A DNA stretch of 31,419 nucleotides from CAZALT01 sp964485515 (GTDB taxonomy: Bacteria > Actinomycetota > Acidimicrobiia > Acidimicrobiales > Acidimicrobilacustridaceae): positions 1 through 31,419 of the forward strand of contig CAZALT010000020.1 of assembly GCA_964485515.1 (NCBI GenBank), written 5' to 3'. Positions 23,771-31,419 of this stretch are shown one piece after another. The notes beneath the pieces are model-generated. The model made no database searches. It was not told the origin of the DNA and saw only the letters and a list, made by a program, of their open reading frames with translations. Each line of letters starts with the position of its first letter. Positions within the stretch are counted from its first letter, which is position 1. The position numbers and the translations under genes were made by a program.

Positions 23771-24804
23771 GCGAGCCGATGATCGAGGTCGAGGGGCTCA
23801 CGAAGGCCTTCGGTGATGTGCAGGCGCTTGCCGGACTGGATCTGCGGGTGCAGCGCGGCGAGCTGCTCGGTCTGCTCGGGCCGAACGGGGCCGGCAAGAC
23901 CACGCTCATCAACGTCGTCACGACCTTGCTGCGACCCGACACCGGGATGTGCCGGGTCGCCGGCTTGGACGTGGTGAGCCGGCCCGACGCCGTTCGCGGG
24001 GTCATCGGCGTGACCGGCCAGTTCGCCGCGCTCGACGACAACCTCACCGGTCGCGAGAACCTGGTGATGTTCGCCCGGCTCCTCAAGCTGTCGAAGGCGG
24101 CGGCACGCACGAGGGCGGGTGAGCTGCTCGAGCAGTTCGACCTGACCCACGCCGGGGACCGCCGGGTCGGCAAGTACTCGGGCGGCATGCGCCGCCGGCT
24201 CGACCTCGCCGTGTCGATGATCAACCGCCCGGCCGTGCTGTTCCTCGACGAGCCGACGACCGGCCTCGATCCGCGCAGTCGTCAGTCGCTGTGGGGCGTC
24301 GTGCAGGCGTTGAAGGACGCCGGGGTCACGATCCTGCTCACCACCCAGTACCTCGAGGAGGCCGATCAGCTCGCCGATCGCATCGTCGTGATCGACCACG
24401 GCAGGGTGATCGACGACGGTACGCCCGCCGAGCTCAAGGACCAGGTGGGAGGCACCCTGGTGGTGCTCACCATCGTCGATGCGAACCGGCGCGACCGTGC
24501 CGCGACCGCGCTCGTGGGCACCGGCGAGGTGAAGGTCGCCGGTGACGTGATCACCGTCGGCGCAACCGACGGGGTCGCGGCGGTCGCGGCGGTCGTACGA
24601 AGCCTCGACGGGGCCGGCATCGTGCCCGACGACATCGAGCTGCGCCGCCCTTCCCTCGACGATGTGTTCTTCGCCGTGACGGGCCACGCCGCAACGCCCA
24701 GCGACGACGACCTCGAAGACCTCGACGACCTCGACGAGCTCGACGACCTCGAAGACCTCGACGACGACCCCGACGGTGCGCCCGCCGAGGCCGGCCGTGG
24801 CTGA
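23767..24804 (+). CDS. ABC exporter ATP-binding subunit (DrrA-like)
   Basis: A 345-residue ABC ATPase of the daunorubicin-resistance (DrrA) type. Walker A is GPNGAGKTTL (about 38-47), the Q-loop is in GVTGQFAALDDNLTGRENL, the signature is YSGGMRRRLDLA, Walker B is VLFLDEPTTGLDP, and the switch histidine region follows in LTTQYLEEADQLADRIVVIDHGRVI. The C-terminal part (about 230-300) resembles the DrrA regulatory tail. The last 30 residues are an extra Asp/Glu/Leu repeat. It powers two ABC-2 permeases encoded directly downstream with overlapping starts. Characterised relatives export drugs or lipids; the substrate here is unknown, but the shared operator suggests a link with the siderophore genes. 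Confidence 0.94.
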   Translation: MSEPMIEVEGLTKAFGDVQALAGLDLRVQRGELLGLLGPNGAGKTTLINVVTTLLRPDTGMCRVAGLDVVSRPDAVRGVIGVTGQFAALDDNLTGRENLVMFARLLKLSKAAARTRAGELLEQFDLTHAGDRRVGKYSGGMRRRLDLAVSMINRPAVLFLDEPTTGLDPRSRQSLWGVVQALKDAGVTILLTTQYLEEADQLADRIVVIDHGRVIDDGTPAELKDQVGGTLVVLTIVDANRRDRAATALVGTGEVKVAGDVITVGATDGVAAVAAVVRSLDGAGIVPDDIELRRPSLDDVFFAVTGHAATPSDDDLEDLDDLDELDDLEDLDDDPDGAPAEAGRG

Positions 24805-25606
24805 CACCGCCCTGGTGGGCCACGACCACACCATGAGCCGGGTGCGCCCGTCGTTGCCCCGGGACGGTTCGGTGCTGGGTGTCCGCCACCTCGTGCTCAT
24901 GTCGCGCCGGCCGGCATCGATCTTCGGGGCGATCATCGCCCCGCTCATCTTCAGCGTCCTGTTCTTCACGGTGTTCAAGATCCCGATGGAACGGGTCGGG
25001 ATCGACTATGCCCAGTACCTGGTGCCCGCAGTGGTCATCCAGGCCATGTTCTTCACCGGCATGTCGGCGTCGGTGCTCGCCGCCGAGGACGTCGCCGACG
25101 GAATGCTGAGCCGGCTCAAGGCCATGCCGGTCAGCCGATCGGCACCGTTCATCGGACTGCTCAGTGCCGAGGGCATCCGGGCGCTCATCTCGCTCGTGGT
25201 CCTGCTCGGTGTGGGCCTCGTCATCGGGTTCCGGCTCGAGCGCGGTCTGGTCGGCTTCGCCGCCTTCATCGCGGTGGCGGTCGCCCTGTCTCTCACGCTG
25301 TGCGCCGGCTACATCGCCATGGGCTTGCGGGTCGGACGTCCCGAAGCGGCCGGCGCGCTCAACCCGTTGCCCTACTTCCCGTTGCTCCTCCTCTCCAACG
25401 CGTTCACCCCGACGATCGCGTTCCCCACGTGGCTTCAGCCGTTCGTGCGCAACCAGCCGGTGAGCCAGGTGGCCGACGCTCTCCGGGCGTGCACCACCCG
25501 GAGCTACGACATCCCGGTCGAGGTGGCGCAGGCCGGGGCGTGGCTCGTCCCGATGTTCGTGGTGTTCGCCTGGCTCGCCACCCGAGCGTTCGCGAGGGCG
25601 TCATGA
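24797..25606 (+). CDS. ABC-2 type exporter permease (DrrB-like), first subunit
   Basis: A 269-residue membrane permease of the ABC-2 family with about six transmembrane segments. It has the N-terminal VLMSRRPASIFGAIIAPLIFSVLFFTVF region, a central VIQAMFFTGMSASVLAAEDVADGMLSRLKAMPVSRSA stretch that is the usual DrrB signature, and the late FVRNQPVSQVADALRAC motif. GTG 24797 was chosen because a GAGG ribosome site lies 7 nt upstream and the start overlaps the ATPase stop by 8 bp; an earlier in-frame GTG at 24776 falls inside the acidic repeat. It likely forms a heterodimer with the next gene product. Confidence 0.9.
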   Translation: MADTALVGHDHTMSRVRPSLPRDGSVLGVRHLVLMSRRPASIFGAIIAPLIFSVLFFTVFKIPMERVGIDYAQYLVPAVVIQAMFFTGMSASVLAAEDVADGMLSRLKAMPVSRSAPFIGLLSAEGIRALISLVVLLGVGLVIGFRLERGLVGFAAFIAVAVALSLTLCAGYIAMGLRVGRPEAAGALNPLPYFPLLLLSNAFTPTIAFPTWLQPFVRNQPVSQVADALRACTTRSYDIPVEVAQAGAWLVPMFVVFAWLATRAFARAS

Positions 25607-26418
25607 CCACGACGAGCCGTCGGGAAGGCGTCGGGGTGTCCACCCAGGTGGCACCGCGTGCGGTGGCCGACACCTTGGTCATGGCTCGCCGGACGTCGAA
25701 GGTCGTGTTCCGCAACCCCGCAGCGATCTTCTCGGCCGCGTTCTTGCCCGTGATCCTGCTCGTGGTGATGACGTTGAGCTTCGCCAAGGTCGTCATGCCC
25801 GGTGCGGACTACAGCGACTACGTCAACCAGGTGCTGCCCCTGTTCGCAGCCATGGGCCTGGTGTTCTCGACGGTCGATACGGGCGTGGCGGCCCACACCG
25901 ACCTGCACGCGGGCATGGACACGAGGCTGCGGTCGATGCCGATGTCGCGGATCGCGCCCCTGGCAGGACGCATCCTCGGCGACCTGACTCGCAACCTCAT
26001 GACGCTGGCCATCCTGTTCGCCGTCGGATCGGCCATGGGGTTTCGGTTCAGCGCGGGGTTCGTCCCGGCGGTCGGAGCGGTCCTGGTCATGGTCGTCTTC
26101 GGCCTGTGCTTCGCCTGGGTGCCGGTGTACGGCGCCGTGCTCGTCGAGTCGGTCGAGTCGATGATCACGGTGATGACGGCTCTGCTGCTGTGCCTGTCGT
26201 TCCTGTCGGTGGGCTTCGTGCCGCTCGACGACCTGCCCGGCTGGGCCCAGCCTGTCGCCCGCATCAACCCGGTCAGCTCGGTCGTCGAAGCGGTGCGTGC
26301 GCTGTCACACGGCGGACCCACCGCCGGCCCGGTGATCAGGTCGCTGGTGTGGTCCGCGGCGCTGCTCGTCGTGTTCAGCACCCTCGCCTTGCGTCGCTAC
26401 CAGCGCGACAGCCGGTGA
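25603..26418 (+). CDS. ABC-2 type exporter permease (DrrB/DrrC-like), second subunit
   Basis: A 271-residue permease, similar in layout to the preceding one. It has the ARRTSKVVFRNPAAIFSAAF start, about six transmembrane segments, GVAAHTDLHAGMDTRLRSMPMSRIAPL as the ABC-2 signature, and ARINPVSSVVEAVRAL near the end. The ATG overlaps the previous stop as ATGA. Two permease genes with one ATPase gene fit a heteromeric exporter. It is the last gene of the operon and is convergent with the M23 gene 48 bp away. Confidence 0.92.
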   Translation: MTTTSRREGVGVSTQVAPRAVADTLVMARRTSKVVFRNPAAIFSAAFLPVILLVVMTLSFAKVVMPGADYSDYVNQVLPLFAAMGLVFSTVDTGVAAHTDLHAGMDTRLRSMPMSRIAPLAGRILGDLTRNLMTLAILFAVGSAMGFRFSAGFVPAVGAVLVMVVFGLCFAWVPVYGAVLVESVESMITVMTALLLCLSFLSVGFVPLDDLPGWAQPVARINPVSSVVEAVRALSHGGPTAGPVIRSLVWSAALLVVFSTLALRRYQRDSR

Positions 26419-26420
26419 GC

Positions 26421-26460
26421 GCGCCCCGGCCCGTCGTCGGGCGTGCGGGACGGGGAGCGC
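26421..26460. terminator. Candidate hairpin between convergent operons
   Basis: GCCCG-TCGT-CGGGC (26429-26442) is a perfect 5-bp stem, and the flanks GCGCCCCG (26421-26428) and CGGGGAGCGC (26451-26460) can pair around it with a 2-nt bulge. It lies exactly between two convergent genes, so it may end transcription in both directions. No T-run follows on either strand. Confidence 0.35.
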
Positions 26461-26466
26461 CGCGCG

Positions 26467-28542
26467 TCAGAGCCCGTCGTAGCGGTGGACGAAGGCAGCC
26501 ATGGCCTGGCGGGCCACGGGGCCCGTGGGCTTGAACGTGCCGTCGCCGTACCCGGTGGTGATCCCGCTGGCGGTGAGCCAGGCGATCTCGTCGTAGAACG
26601 GGTGGAGCGAGGCGACGTCGCGGAAGCCGGGTGCCGTCGCGGTGGAGCCGGCCGCAGCGGATCCACCGGCCATGCGGTAGAAGAAGGCGGCCATGGCCTG
26701 GCGGGCGACCGCTCCGTCGGGGCGGAACGTGCCGTCGCCGTAGCCGGTGGTGATGCCGGTGGTGGCCAGCCACGTGATCTGGCGGTACAGCGGGTGCGAG
26801 GTGGCCACGTCGCGGAACGGCGACACGGCAGGCGGAGCGAAGGTCGGTTTGCCGGCAAGGTTGTACAGCTGGTCGGCCATCATCGCTCGGGTGTTGATCC
26901 CAGAGGGCAGGTAGGTGCCGTTGGGGTAGCCCCGGTCGATGCCCTGGACGTCGGTCCACTCGATGTCGCGGCAGAAGGTGTGCGAGGGCGAGACGTCGGT
27001 GAACGGGCCTGCGGTCGAGCCCGCCACGCAGGCGGAGGGTTGGCCCGTGACGGTCACCGAGCGCATCCCCAGCAGCGGGTTGCCCGAGGGTCCGGTCTTG
27101 TTCAGGGCGTAGACCCACAGGTTCCGGACGCCTGGTTCGATGTCGCTGATGACCGTGTCGAAGCCGTGCAGCGGTCCCGCTCCCGGAACGGCGGCTGCGA
27201 CGTCGGGACGCGAGACGATGGCGTCGAGGACCACGCTGGGCGCGCCGGACGTGGCCGGGCCGTCGATGAACACCTGCACCTGGCTCGTGGTCGACGGAAC
27301 GTCGGGATCGAGCGCCCAGCCCCGCACACGGACCTGTCGGTCTCCGGACGTGGTCACGTCGTCGAGGGAGCCCCTGGGCATGCCGGTCTGCGGGGTGGGC
27401 ACGGTGATCGTGGGGCTGGCCAGGAGGGTGTCGCTCCCGGGCGTGCCGTCGGTGTTGACGGCGTAGACGAACAGCTGGTGGGTGCCCGGCGAGATCCCGC
27501 CGACGGCGGCGTGGAACCCGTGTGCGTTGCCGGCACCGGGATAGGACCAGGCGACGTCGGGCCGGCTCCGGTTCGCGAGGAGCACGGCGGCCGGTGGGCC
27601 GGATCCGGACGGTCCGTCGACGTACACGTGCACCTGGGTGGAGGTGGTGGGAGCGTCCAGATCGAGGGTCCATCCCCGCAGCTGCGCGAAGCCGCCGAGG
27701 GTGCCGGCCGATCCTTCGAGCACGCCTTTCGGTCCGCTGGTGCAGGAGGTGCCGTCGCTCACCGCGGTGTAGGTGTGACCGGGCAGGAACTGCCAGGTGT
27801 CGTGGCCGAAGAAGTCGGGATAGGTGCGCAACGTGTCGCCGACGCAAGCCTTGAGGTCGGGCGTGGGGGTCCGGGTCGAGCTCCACTCGCTGCTCGACCA
27901 GTACTCGAAGTGCAGGTGGTCGAGTGCGCAGCCTGAGACGCTGCCGGTGTGGCCGACGTAGCCGATGACCGTGTTCTCATCGACCCACAGCCCACCCGCG
28001 GCGTTCTTGACGGCCGGCGCTATGTCGTCGAGGTGGGCGTAGATGCTGGCGCCGTGCGGTCCGTGGTCGACCTTGACGGTGACGCCGTAGCCGGAGCAAC
28101 CCCGGTTGGTGTCGTAGACCGTGGCGATGCCACCGCCGGCGGCGTACACGGGCTGGCCCAGTGGCCCGTCGATGTCGATGGCGTGGTAGCCGTGGTGGCT
28201 GCCGCAATAGGCCCCAGGCGACTTGTAGGCGCATCCGATGGCGGACGATCCCCGCAGCGGCCACCACTGGACGGGGGAGTACGAGCCGGTGCCGACGGCT
28301 GCGGGCGTGGCGGCGACGCTCGATGACCGCTCGGCGGCCGGTGGCACGAGGTCGGTTTCGGGTGGGTGGGCGCTGGGGCCGGTGGCGGCCCCGGCGATGG
28401 TTGTGGCGGTGGAGGTGGAGGTCGTCGTGGCCGGCTCGGTGGCCCCGGCGGACGGCGTCGCGGGCGCGGTGGTGAGCGCGGCCAGCGTGGCGCTGGTGAG
28501 CAGGACGATCGAGGCGATCAGCCGGGTGATCCGGTGGGTCAT
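26467..28542 (-). CDS. Secreted M23 (LytM-like) peptidase-domain protein with three SLH domains
   Basis: A 691-residue exported protein. Residues 1-34 are a signal peptide, followed by a Thr/Ala-rich linker to about 90. Residues 94-215 are an M23 peptidase-like domain with H170 (IYAHLDD) and the HxH pair H209/H211 (DHLHF). The first zinc motif reads GYHAIDIDG, with H120 and D123 closer together than the usual HxxxD, so activity is uncertain. Two related segments of about 110 residues follow at 276-385 and 390-500 (RGWTLDLD / RGWALDPD, HVYVDGP / QVFIDGP, FVYAVNTDG / WVYALNKTG). Three SLH domains lie at about 514-560, 577-622 and 640-688. It would be held on the cell surface by SLH binding and may cut or only bind peptidoglycan cross-bridges. 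Confidence 0.92.
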   Translation of the reverse strand: MTHRITRLIASIVLLTSATLAALTTAPATPSAGATEPATTTSTSTATTIAGAATGPSAHPPETDLVPPAAERSSSVAATPAAVGTGSYSPVQWWPLRGSSAIGCAYKSPGAYCGSHHGYHAIDIDGPLGQPVYAAGGGIATVYDTNRGCSGYGVTVKVDHGPHGASIYAHLDDIAPAVKNAAGGLWVDENTVIGYVGHTGSVSGCALDHLHFEYWSSSEWSSTRTPTPDLKACVGDTLRTYPDFFGHDTWQFLPGHTYTAVSDGTSCTSGPKGVLEGSAGTLGGFAQLRGWTLDLDAPTTSTQVHVYVDGPSGSGPPAAVLLANRSRPDVAWSYPGAGNAHGFHAAVGGISPGTHQLFVYAVNTDGTPGSDTLLASPTITVPTPQTGMPRGSLDDVTTSGDRQVRVRGWALDPDVPSTTSQVQVFIDGPATSGAPSVVLDAIVSRPDVAAAVPGAGPLHGFDTVISDIEPGVRNLWVYALNKTGPSGNPLLGMRSVTVTGQPSACVAGSTAGPFTDVSPSHTFCRDIEWTDVQGIDRGYPNGTYLPSGINTRAMMADQLYNLAGKPTFAPPAVSPFRDVATSHPLYRQITWLATTGITTGYGDGTFRPDGAVARQAMAAFFYRMAGGSAAAGSTATAPGFRDVASLHPFYDEIAWLTASGITTGYGDGTFKPTGPVARQAMAAFVHRYDGL

Positions 28543-28593
28543 GCAGAAGATCCGGCTCGACGGGCCTTCCCCGTACCGAAACCGGACGAACCG

Positions 28594-28599
28594 AGGTTA
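28594..28599 (-). promoter_or_regulatory. Possible -10 element of the M23-SLH gene
   Basis: TAACCT on the minus strand lies about 50 nt before the ATG at 28542, giving a short untranslated leader without a clear ribosome site. The rest of the divergent gap (28600-28825) shows no convincing promoter, repeat or RNA element; only the GGGAGG ribosome site at 28826-28831 stands out. Confidence 0.3.
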
Positions 28600-28836
28600 G
28601 ACGGCCGCGCTCGGTGACCGACAACAATCCGCGATCAAGTCGTCACGGGTTCGTCATCGAAGGGCGCGGGCGAACGACCCTGAGCGGTTGGACCGGAGAG
28701 ACGGGCTGAGCGATTCGGGTTGTGGAGGACCTGCCATCGGGGCGGGCTCCACGCCGATCGGGTCGGGGACGCGGCCGGTGCGGGATCTTGGGAGGATGGC
28801 GGTGCTCGTGTTCGCGTCGAGGTGAGGGAGGCCCAC

Positions 28837-31170
28837 ATGGCCGAGTCAGCGATGGAGTCGGTCGTCGTCGCCTTCAGGGAGGTGGGCCTGGCCGACGAGC
28901 CCTCCGTGGGAGGCAAGGCCGCCAACCTCGGTGAGCTCACCCGTGCCGGGTTCCCGGTGCCGTCGGGCTTCGTCGTGCGGTCCGAGGGCTTCCTCGCGGC
29001 CATGGACGCCGGCGGGGTCCGCGCCGAGCTGCAGCGGGTCACGGCCGACGCACAGCCCGATGACGCCGCTTCGCTCGAGTCGGCGTCGGCCGAGCTGCGC
29101 GCCCTCGTGCGGCGGGCCGACATGCCCGCCGACCTGCGCGCCGCGGTCGACGAGGCCTACCGGCAGTTGTCCGCCGGCGCTGGTTCCGGTGCCGACGTGT
29201 CGGTCGCGGTGCGCTCGTCGGCTGCGGGGGAGGACGGCGCCGACTCCTCCTTCGCCGGGATGAACGAGAGCTTCACCAACGTGCGCGGCGTCGACGACCT
29301 GGCGGCGCGCATCGTGGATTGCTGGGCCTCGGTGTACGGCCCACGGGTCATCTCCTACCGGGCCAGCCGGGGCGAGGACCACGAGCCGGCCATCGCGGTG
29401 GTCGTCCAGATCATGGTGACCGTCGAGCGCTCCGGCGTCGCGTTCAGCGTCGACCCCACCACGGGCGACACCAACCGCCTCGTGCTCGAAGCGGTCCGCG
29501 GTCAGGGCGAGGTCGTCGTCGGGGGACTGGTCCAGCCCGACACCTACGTCGTCGACCGTGCCGCGGGCGCCGTCGTCGAGGTGACGGTCGGCCACCAACA
29601 CTTCAAGATCGTGTCCGGGTCCGACGGCCAGGACCGCCGCGTCGATCTCGACTCGGACGAGGCCGACGCCCGCGTGCTCGACGACGATGAGATCCTCGCC
29701 CTCGCCTCGATGGTGGAGCGCATCGAGGCCCACTACGGCCGACCCCAGGACGTGGAGTTCGCCCTCGACGACGCCGGCATCCACATCGTGCAGGCCCGTC
29801 CCATCACCACGTTGGGCCCAACCGCTCCCGGTGGGTCCGCACACCTGGGCGTGCCCGGCCCGGCGAGCTCGACCGAGCCGCTGGTGCACGGCCTCGCCGC
29901 GTCGCCCGGCGTCGGACGCGGCGTGGTGCGCGTCCTGACCTCACCCGCCGACGGCCACCGCATGCAAGACGGCGAGGTGCTGGTGGCGCCCACCACCAAC
30001 CCTGACTGGGTGCCCACCCTCCGCCGGGCCGCGGCGGTGGTCACCGACCGGGGCGGCATGACCTGTCACGCCGCCATCGTCAGTCGCGAGCTCGGCGTGC
30101 CCGCGGTGGTCGGCACCCGCACCGCCACCACGACCCTGCGCGACGGCGACGAGGTCATCGTCGATGGCGACCACGGCGACGTGCTGCCACCCACCGCCGA
30201 GCTGTCCTCGCCGGAGGCCTCCTCCACGCCGGCCGCTCCGGGCGACACGAAAGAGCCGGCGCCGGTCGAGCACCTGCGCACCCGCATCTACGTCAACCTC
30301 GCCTTCGCCGAGAAGGCGGCCGCGGCCGCAGCTCTGCCGGTCGACGGCGTCGGTCTGCTGCGCGCCGAGTTCATGCTCACCGACGCCCTCGGCGGCGTGC
30401 ACCCCCGCAAGCTCATCGCCGATGGTCGCAGCGCCGAGTTCGTCGACCGCATGGTGGCCTCGCTGTCCACCGTCACCACGGCCTTCGCCCCCCGCCCCGT
30501 CGTGTACCGCACCACCGACTTCCGCTCGAACGAGTTCCGCGGCCTGGTGGGCGGCGAGGAGTTCGAACCGCACGAGGAGAACCCGATGATCGGGTTCCGG
30601 GGGTGCTTCCGGTACCTGCACCAACCCGACGTGTTCGCCCTCGAGCTCGAGGCGCTGGCCCGGGTGCGCGAGCAGACGCCGAACCTGCACGTCATGGTCC
30701 CGTTCGTGCGCACCCGGTGGGAGCTCGAAGCATGCCTCGAGCTCATCGACGCCAGCGCGCTCGGTGCCCAGCGCGACCTGCAGCGCTGGATCATGGCCGA
30801 GGTCCCCTCGGTCGTGTACCGCCTCGCCGAGTACGCCACGCTCGGCATCACCGGCGTGTCGATCGGGTCCAACGACCTCACCCAGCTCGTGCTCGGCGTC
30901 GACCGCGACTCGGAGGTGTGCGCCGAGCTGTTCGACGAGGGCGACGTGGCGGTGATGAAGGCCATCGAGGTCATCATCACCACCGCCCGCGAGTGCGGCA
31001 TGACCTCGTCGCTGTGCGGTCAGGCGCCCAGCAACCGACCCGAGTTCGCCGAGGCGCTCGTCCGTCTTGGCATCACGTCGATCTCGGTGAACCCCGACGC
31101 GGTCGACCGCACCCGCCGCGCCGTCGCCGATGCCGAGGAGCGCCTGTCAACCGAAGCGAGCGAGGCCTGA
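28837..31170 (+). CDS. ppsA: Phosphoenolpyruvate synthase (pyruvate, water dikinase)
   Basis: A 777-residue PEP synthase that makes PEP, AMP and phosphate from pyruvate and ATP, feeding gluconeogenesis. The N-terminal ATP-grasp part opens with EVGLADEPSVGGKAANLGEL and includes VAVRSSAAGEDGADSSFAGM. The swivel domain carries the phosphorylated histidine H411 in GGMTCHAAIVSRELGVPAVVGT. The C-terminal barrel has VYRTTDFRSNEFRGL, NPMIGFRGCFRY, VSIGSNDLTQLVLGVDRD, and the catalytic cysteine C727 in SSLCGQAPSN. The start at ATG 28837 has a good ribosome site, GGGAGG, 5 nt upstream; an in-frame extension to 28720 is unsupported. Length is close to the family's usual 780-800. Confidence 0.94.
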   Translation: MAESAMESVVVAFREVGLADEPSVGGKAANLGELTRAGFPVPSGFVVRSEGFLAAMDAGGVRAELQRVTADAQPDDAASLESASAELRALVRRADMPADLRAAVDEAYRQLSAGAGSGADVSVAVRSSAAGEDGADSSFAGMNESFTNVRGVDDLAARIVDCWASVYGPRVISYRASRGEDHEPAIAVVVQIMVTVERSGVAFSVDPTTGDTNRLVLEAVRGQGEVVVGGLVQPDTYVVDRAAGAVVEVTVGHQHFKIVSGSDGQDRRVDLDSDEADARVLDDDEILALASMVERIEAHYGRPQDVEFALDDAGIHIVQARPITTLGPTAPGGSAHLGVPGPASSTEPLVHGLAASPGVGRGVVRVLTSPADGHRMQDGEVLVAPTTNPDWVPTLRRAAAVVTDRGGMTCHAAIVSRELGVPAVVGTRTATTTLRDGDEVIVDGDHGDVLPPTAELSSPEASSTPAAPGDTKEPAPVEHLRTRIYVNLAFAEKAAAAAALPVDGVGLLRAEFMLTDALGGVHPRKLIADGRSAEFVDRMVASLSTVTTAFAPRPVVYRTTDFRSNEFRGLVGGEEFEPHEENPMIGFRGCFRYLHQPDVFALELEALARVREQTPNLHVMVPFVRTRWELEACLELIDASALGAQRDLQRWIMAEVPSVVYRLAEYATLGITGVSIGSNDLTQLVLGVDRDSEVCAELFDEGDVAVMKAIEVIITTARECGMTSSLCGQAPSNRPEFAEALVRLGITSISVNPDAVDRTRRAVADAEERLSTEASEA

Positions 31171-31179
31171 CGCGACCGC

Positions 31180-31185
31180 TACGGT
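31180..31185 (+). promoter_or_regulatory. -10 element of the GNAT gene
   Basis: TACGGT plus 7 nt precedes the ATG at 31193, and there is no ribosome site. The arrangement is the same as at 23731-23744. Confidence 0.5.
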
Positions 31186-31192
31186 CGGATCC

Positions 31193-31419
31193 ATGACCGC
31201 AACCGCGTGGGTGGCCCGCCTGGCCACGGTCGACGATTCGGCCGAGGTCGCCGCGCTGCTGCACGACTTCAACACCGAGTTCGACGCACCCACACCGGGG
31301 GTCGACACCCTCACCGGTCGACTCCGTCGCCTGTTGGCCACCGAGGGGACCTTCGCTCTGCTGGCCGGCGAACCCGGCGAACCCGGCGAACCCGGCGAAC
31401 CCGCGGTCGGCGTGGCGCT
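31193..31419 (+). CDS. GNAT family acetyltransferase, N-terminal part, cut by window edge
   Basis: The first 75 codons of a gene running off the right edge. ARLATVDDSAEVAALLHDFN is typical of the first strand and helix of GNAT N-acetyltransferases, followed by a helix region (TLTGRLRRLL) and the FALLAG strand. A GEP tripeptide repeat is inserted between the second and third strands (..LLAGEP...EPAVGVA). The acetyl-CoA site is outside the window, so the substrate cannot be guessed. The start is supported by a leaderless promoter. Confidence 0.7.
   Translation, partial: MTATAWVARLATVDDSAEVAALLHDFNTEFDAPTPGVDTLTGRLRRLLATEGTFALLAGEPGEPGEPGEPAVGVA
31367..31402 (+). repeat. 9-bp tandem repeat in the GNAT gene
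   Basis: GGCGAACCC occurs four times in tandem, encoding GEP four times, in a loop between two predicted strands of the acetyltransferase fold. Confidence 0.9.

Noticed and set aside
24776..25606. Earlier GTG (24776) as start of the first permease
   Set aside because: It lies in the acidic repeat of the ATPase gene without a ribosome site; GTG 24797 has GAGG at the proper distance and a normal small overlap.
1..31419. tRNA, rRNA, riboswitch, prophage or insertion sequence
   Set aside because: I found no cloverleaf, rRNA segment, transposase, integrase or terminal inverted repeat; nearly all DNA is covered by ordinary genes.

Overview
The window is high-GC DNA with dense, overlapping genes. 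It carries a mycobacterial-type single-chain fatty acid synthase, bacterial Ku with a Lys-rich tail, leaderless promoters, and secreted proteins ending in three SLH domains. This points to an actinobacterium. The mix of SLH surface proteins with type I FAS suggests a lineage outside the classic mycolic-acid genera, perhaps Acidimicrobiia, but I cannot prove the taxon from sequence alone.

Left third (1-7259, minus strand): a tightly overlapping five-gene siderophore operon in the order of rhizobactin 1021 / schizokinen biosynthesis: diaminobutyrate aminotransferase, diaminobutyrate decarboxylase, an IucA/IucC synthetase fused to a GNAT acyltransferase (RhbC-RhbD fusion), an N-monooxygenase, and a second IucA/IucC synthetase cut by the window edge. 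The expected chemistry is 1,3-diaminopropane made from aspartate semialdehyde, then N-hydroxylated, acylated and joined to citrate.

Middle (7383-17576, plus strand): a 3192-residue type I FAS is transcribed divergently from the siderophore operon. It is followed by a possible small ORF and by acpS, which would arm the FAS acyl carrier domain. The divergent region holds a strong palindrome.

Right half: a secreted SLH protein, an M24 metallopeptidase, an uncharacterised 8-TM membrane protein, a Ku plus stand-alone LigD-type polymerase pair (NHEJ), a DUF167 protein, a three-gene DrrA/ABC-2 exporter operon, a secreted M23-SLH protein on the minus strand, a PEP synthase, and the start of a GNAT gene.

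The most interesting signal is a shared 18-bp operator, TGTTAGG-N4-CCTAACA. It occurs between the siderophore operon and FAS (7333-7350) and again 16 kb away, between the DUF167 gene and the ABC exporter (23704-23721). This suggests one regulon, possibly iron-responsive, joining siderophore synthesis to an orphan exporter. Other recurring signals are leaderless promoters (TANNNT, 6-7 nt, then RTG) at many genes, an 8-codon leader ORF coupled to the exporter, and short tandem repeats at protein termini, linkers and gene junctions. I saw no rRNA, tRNA, CRISPR array, insertion sequence or prophage gene.
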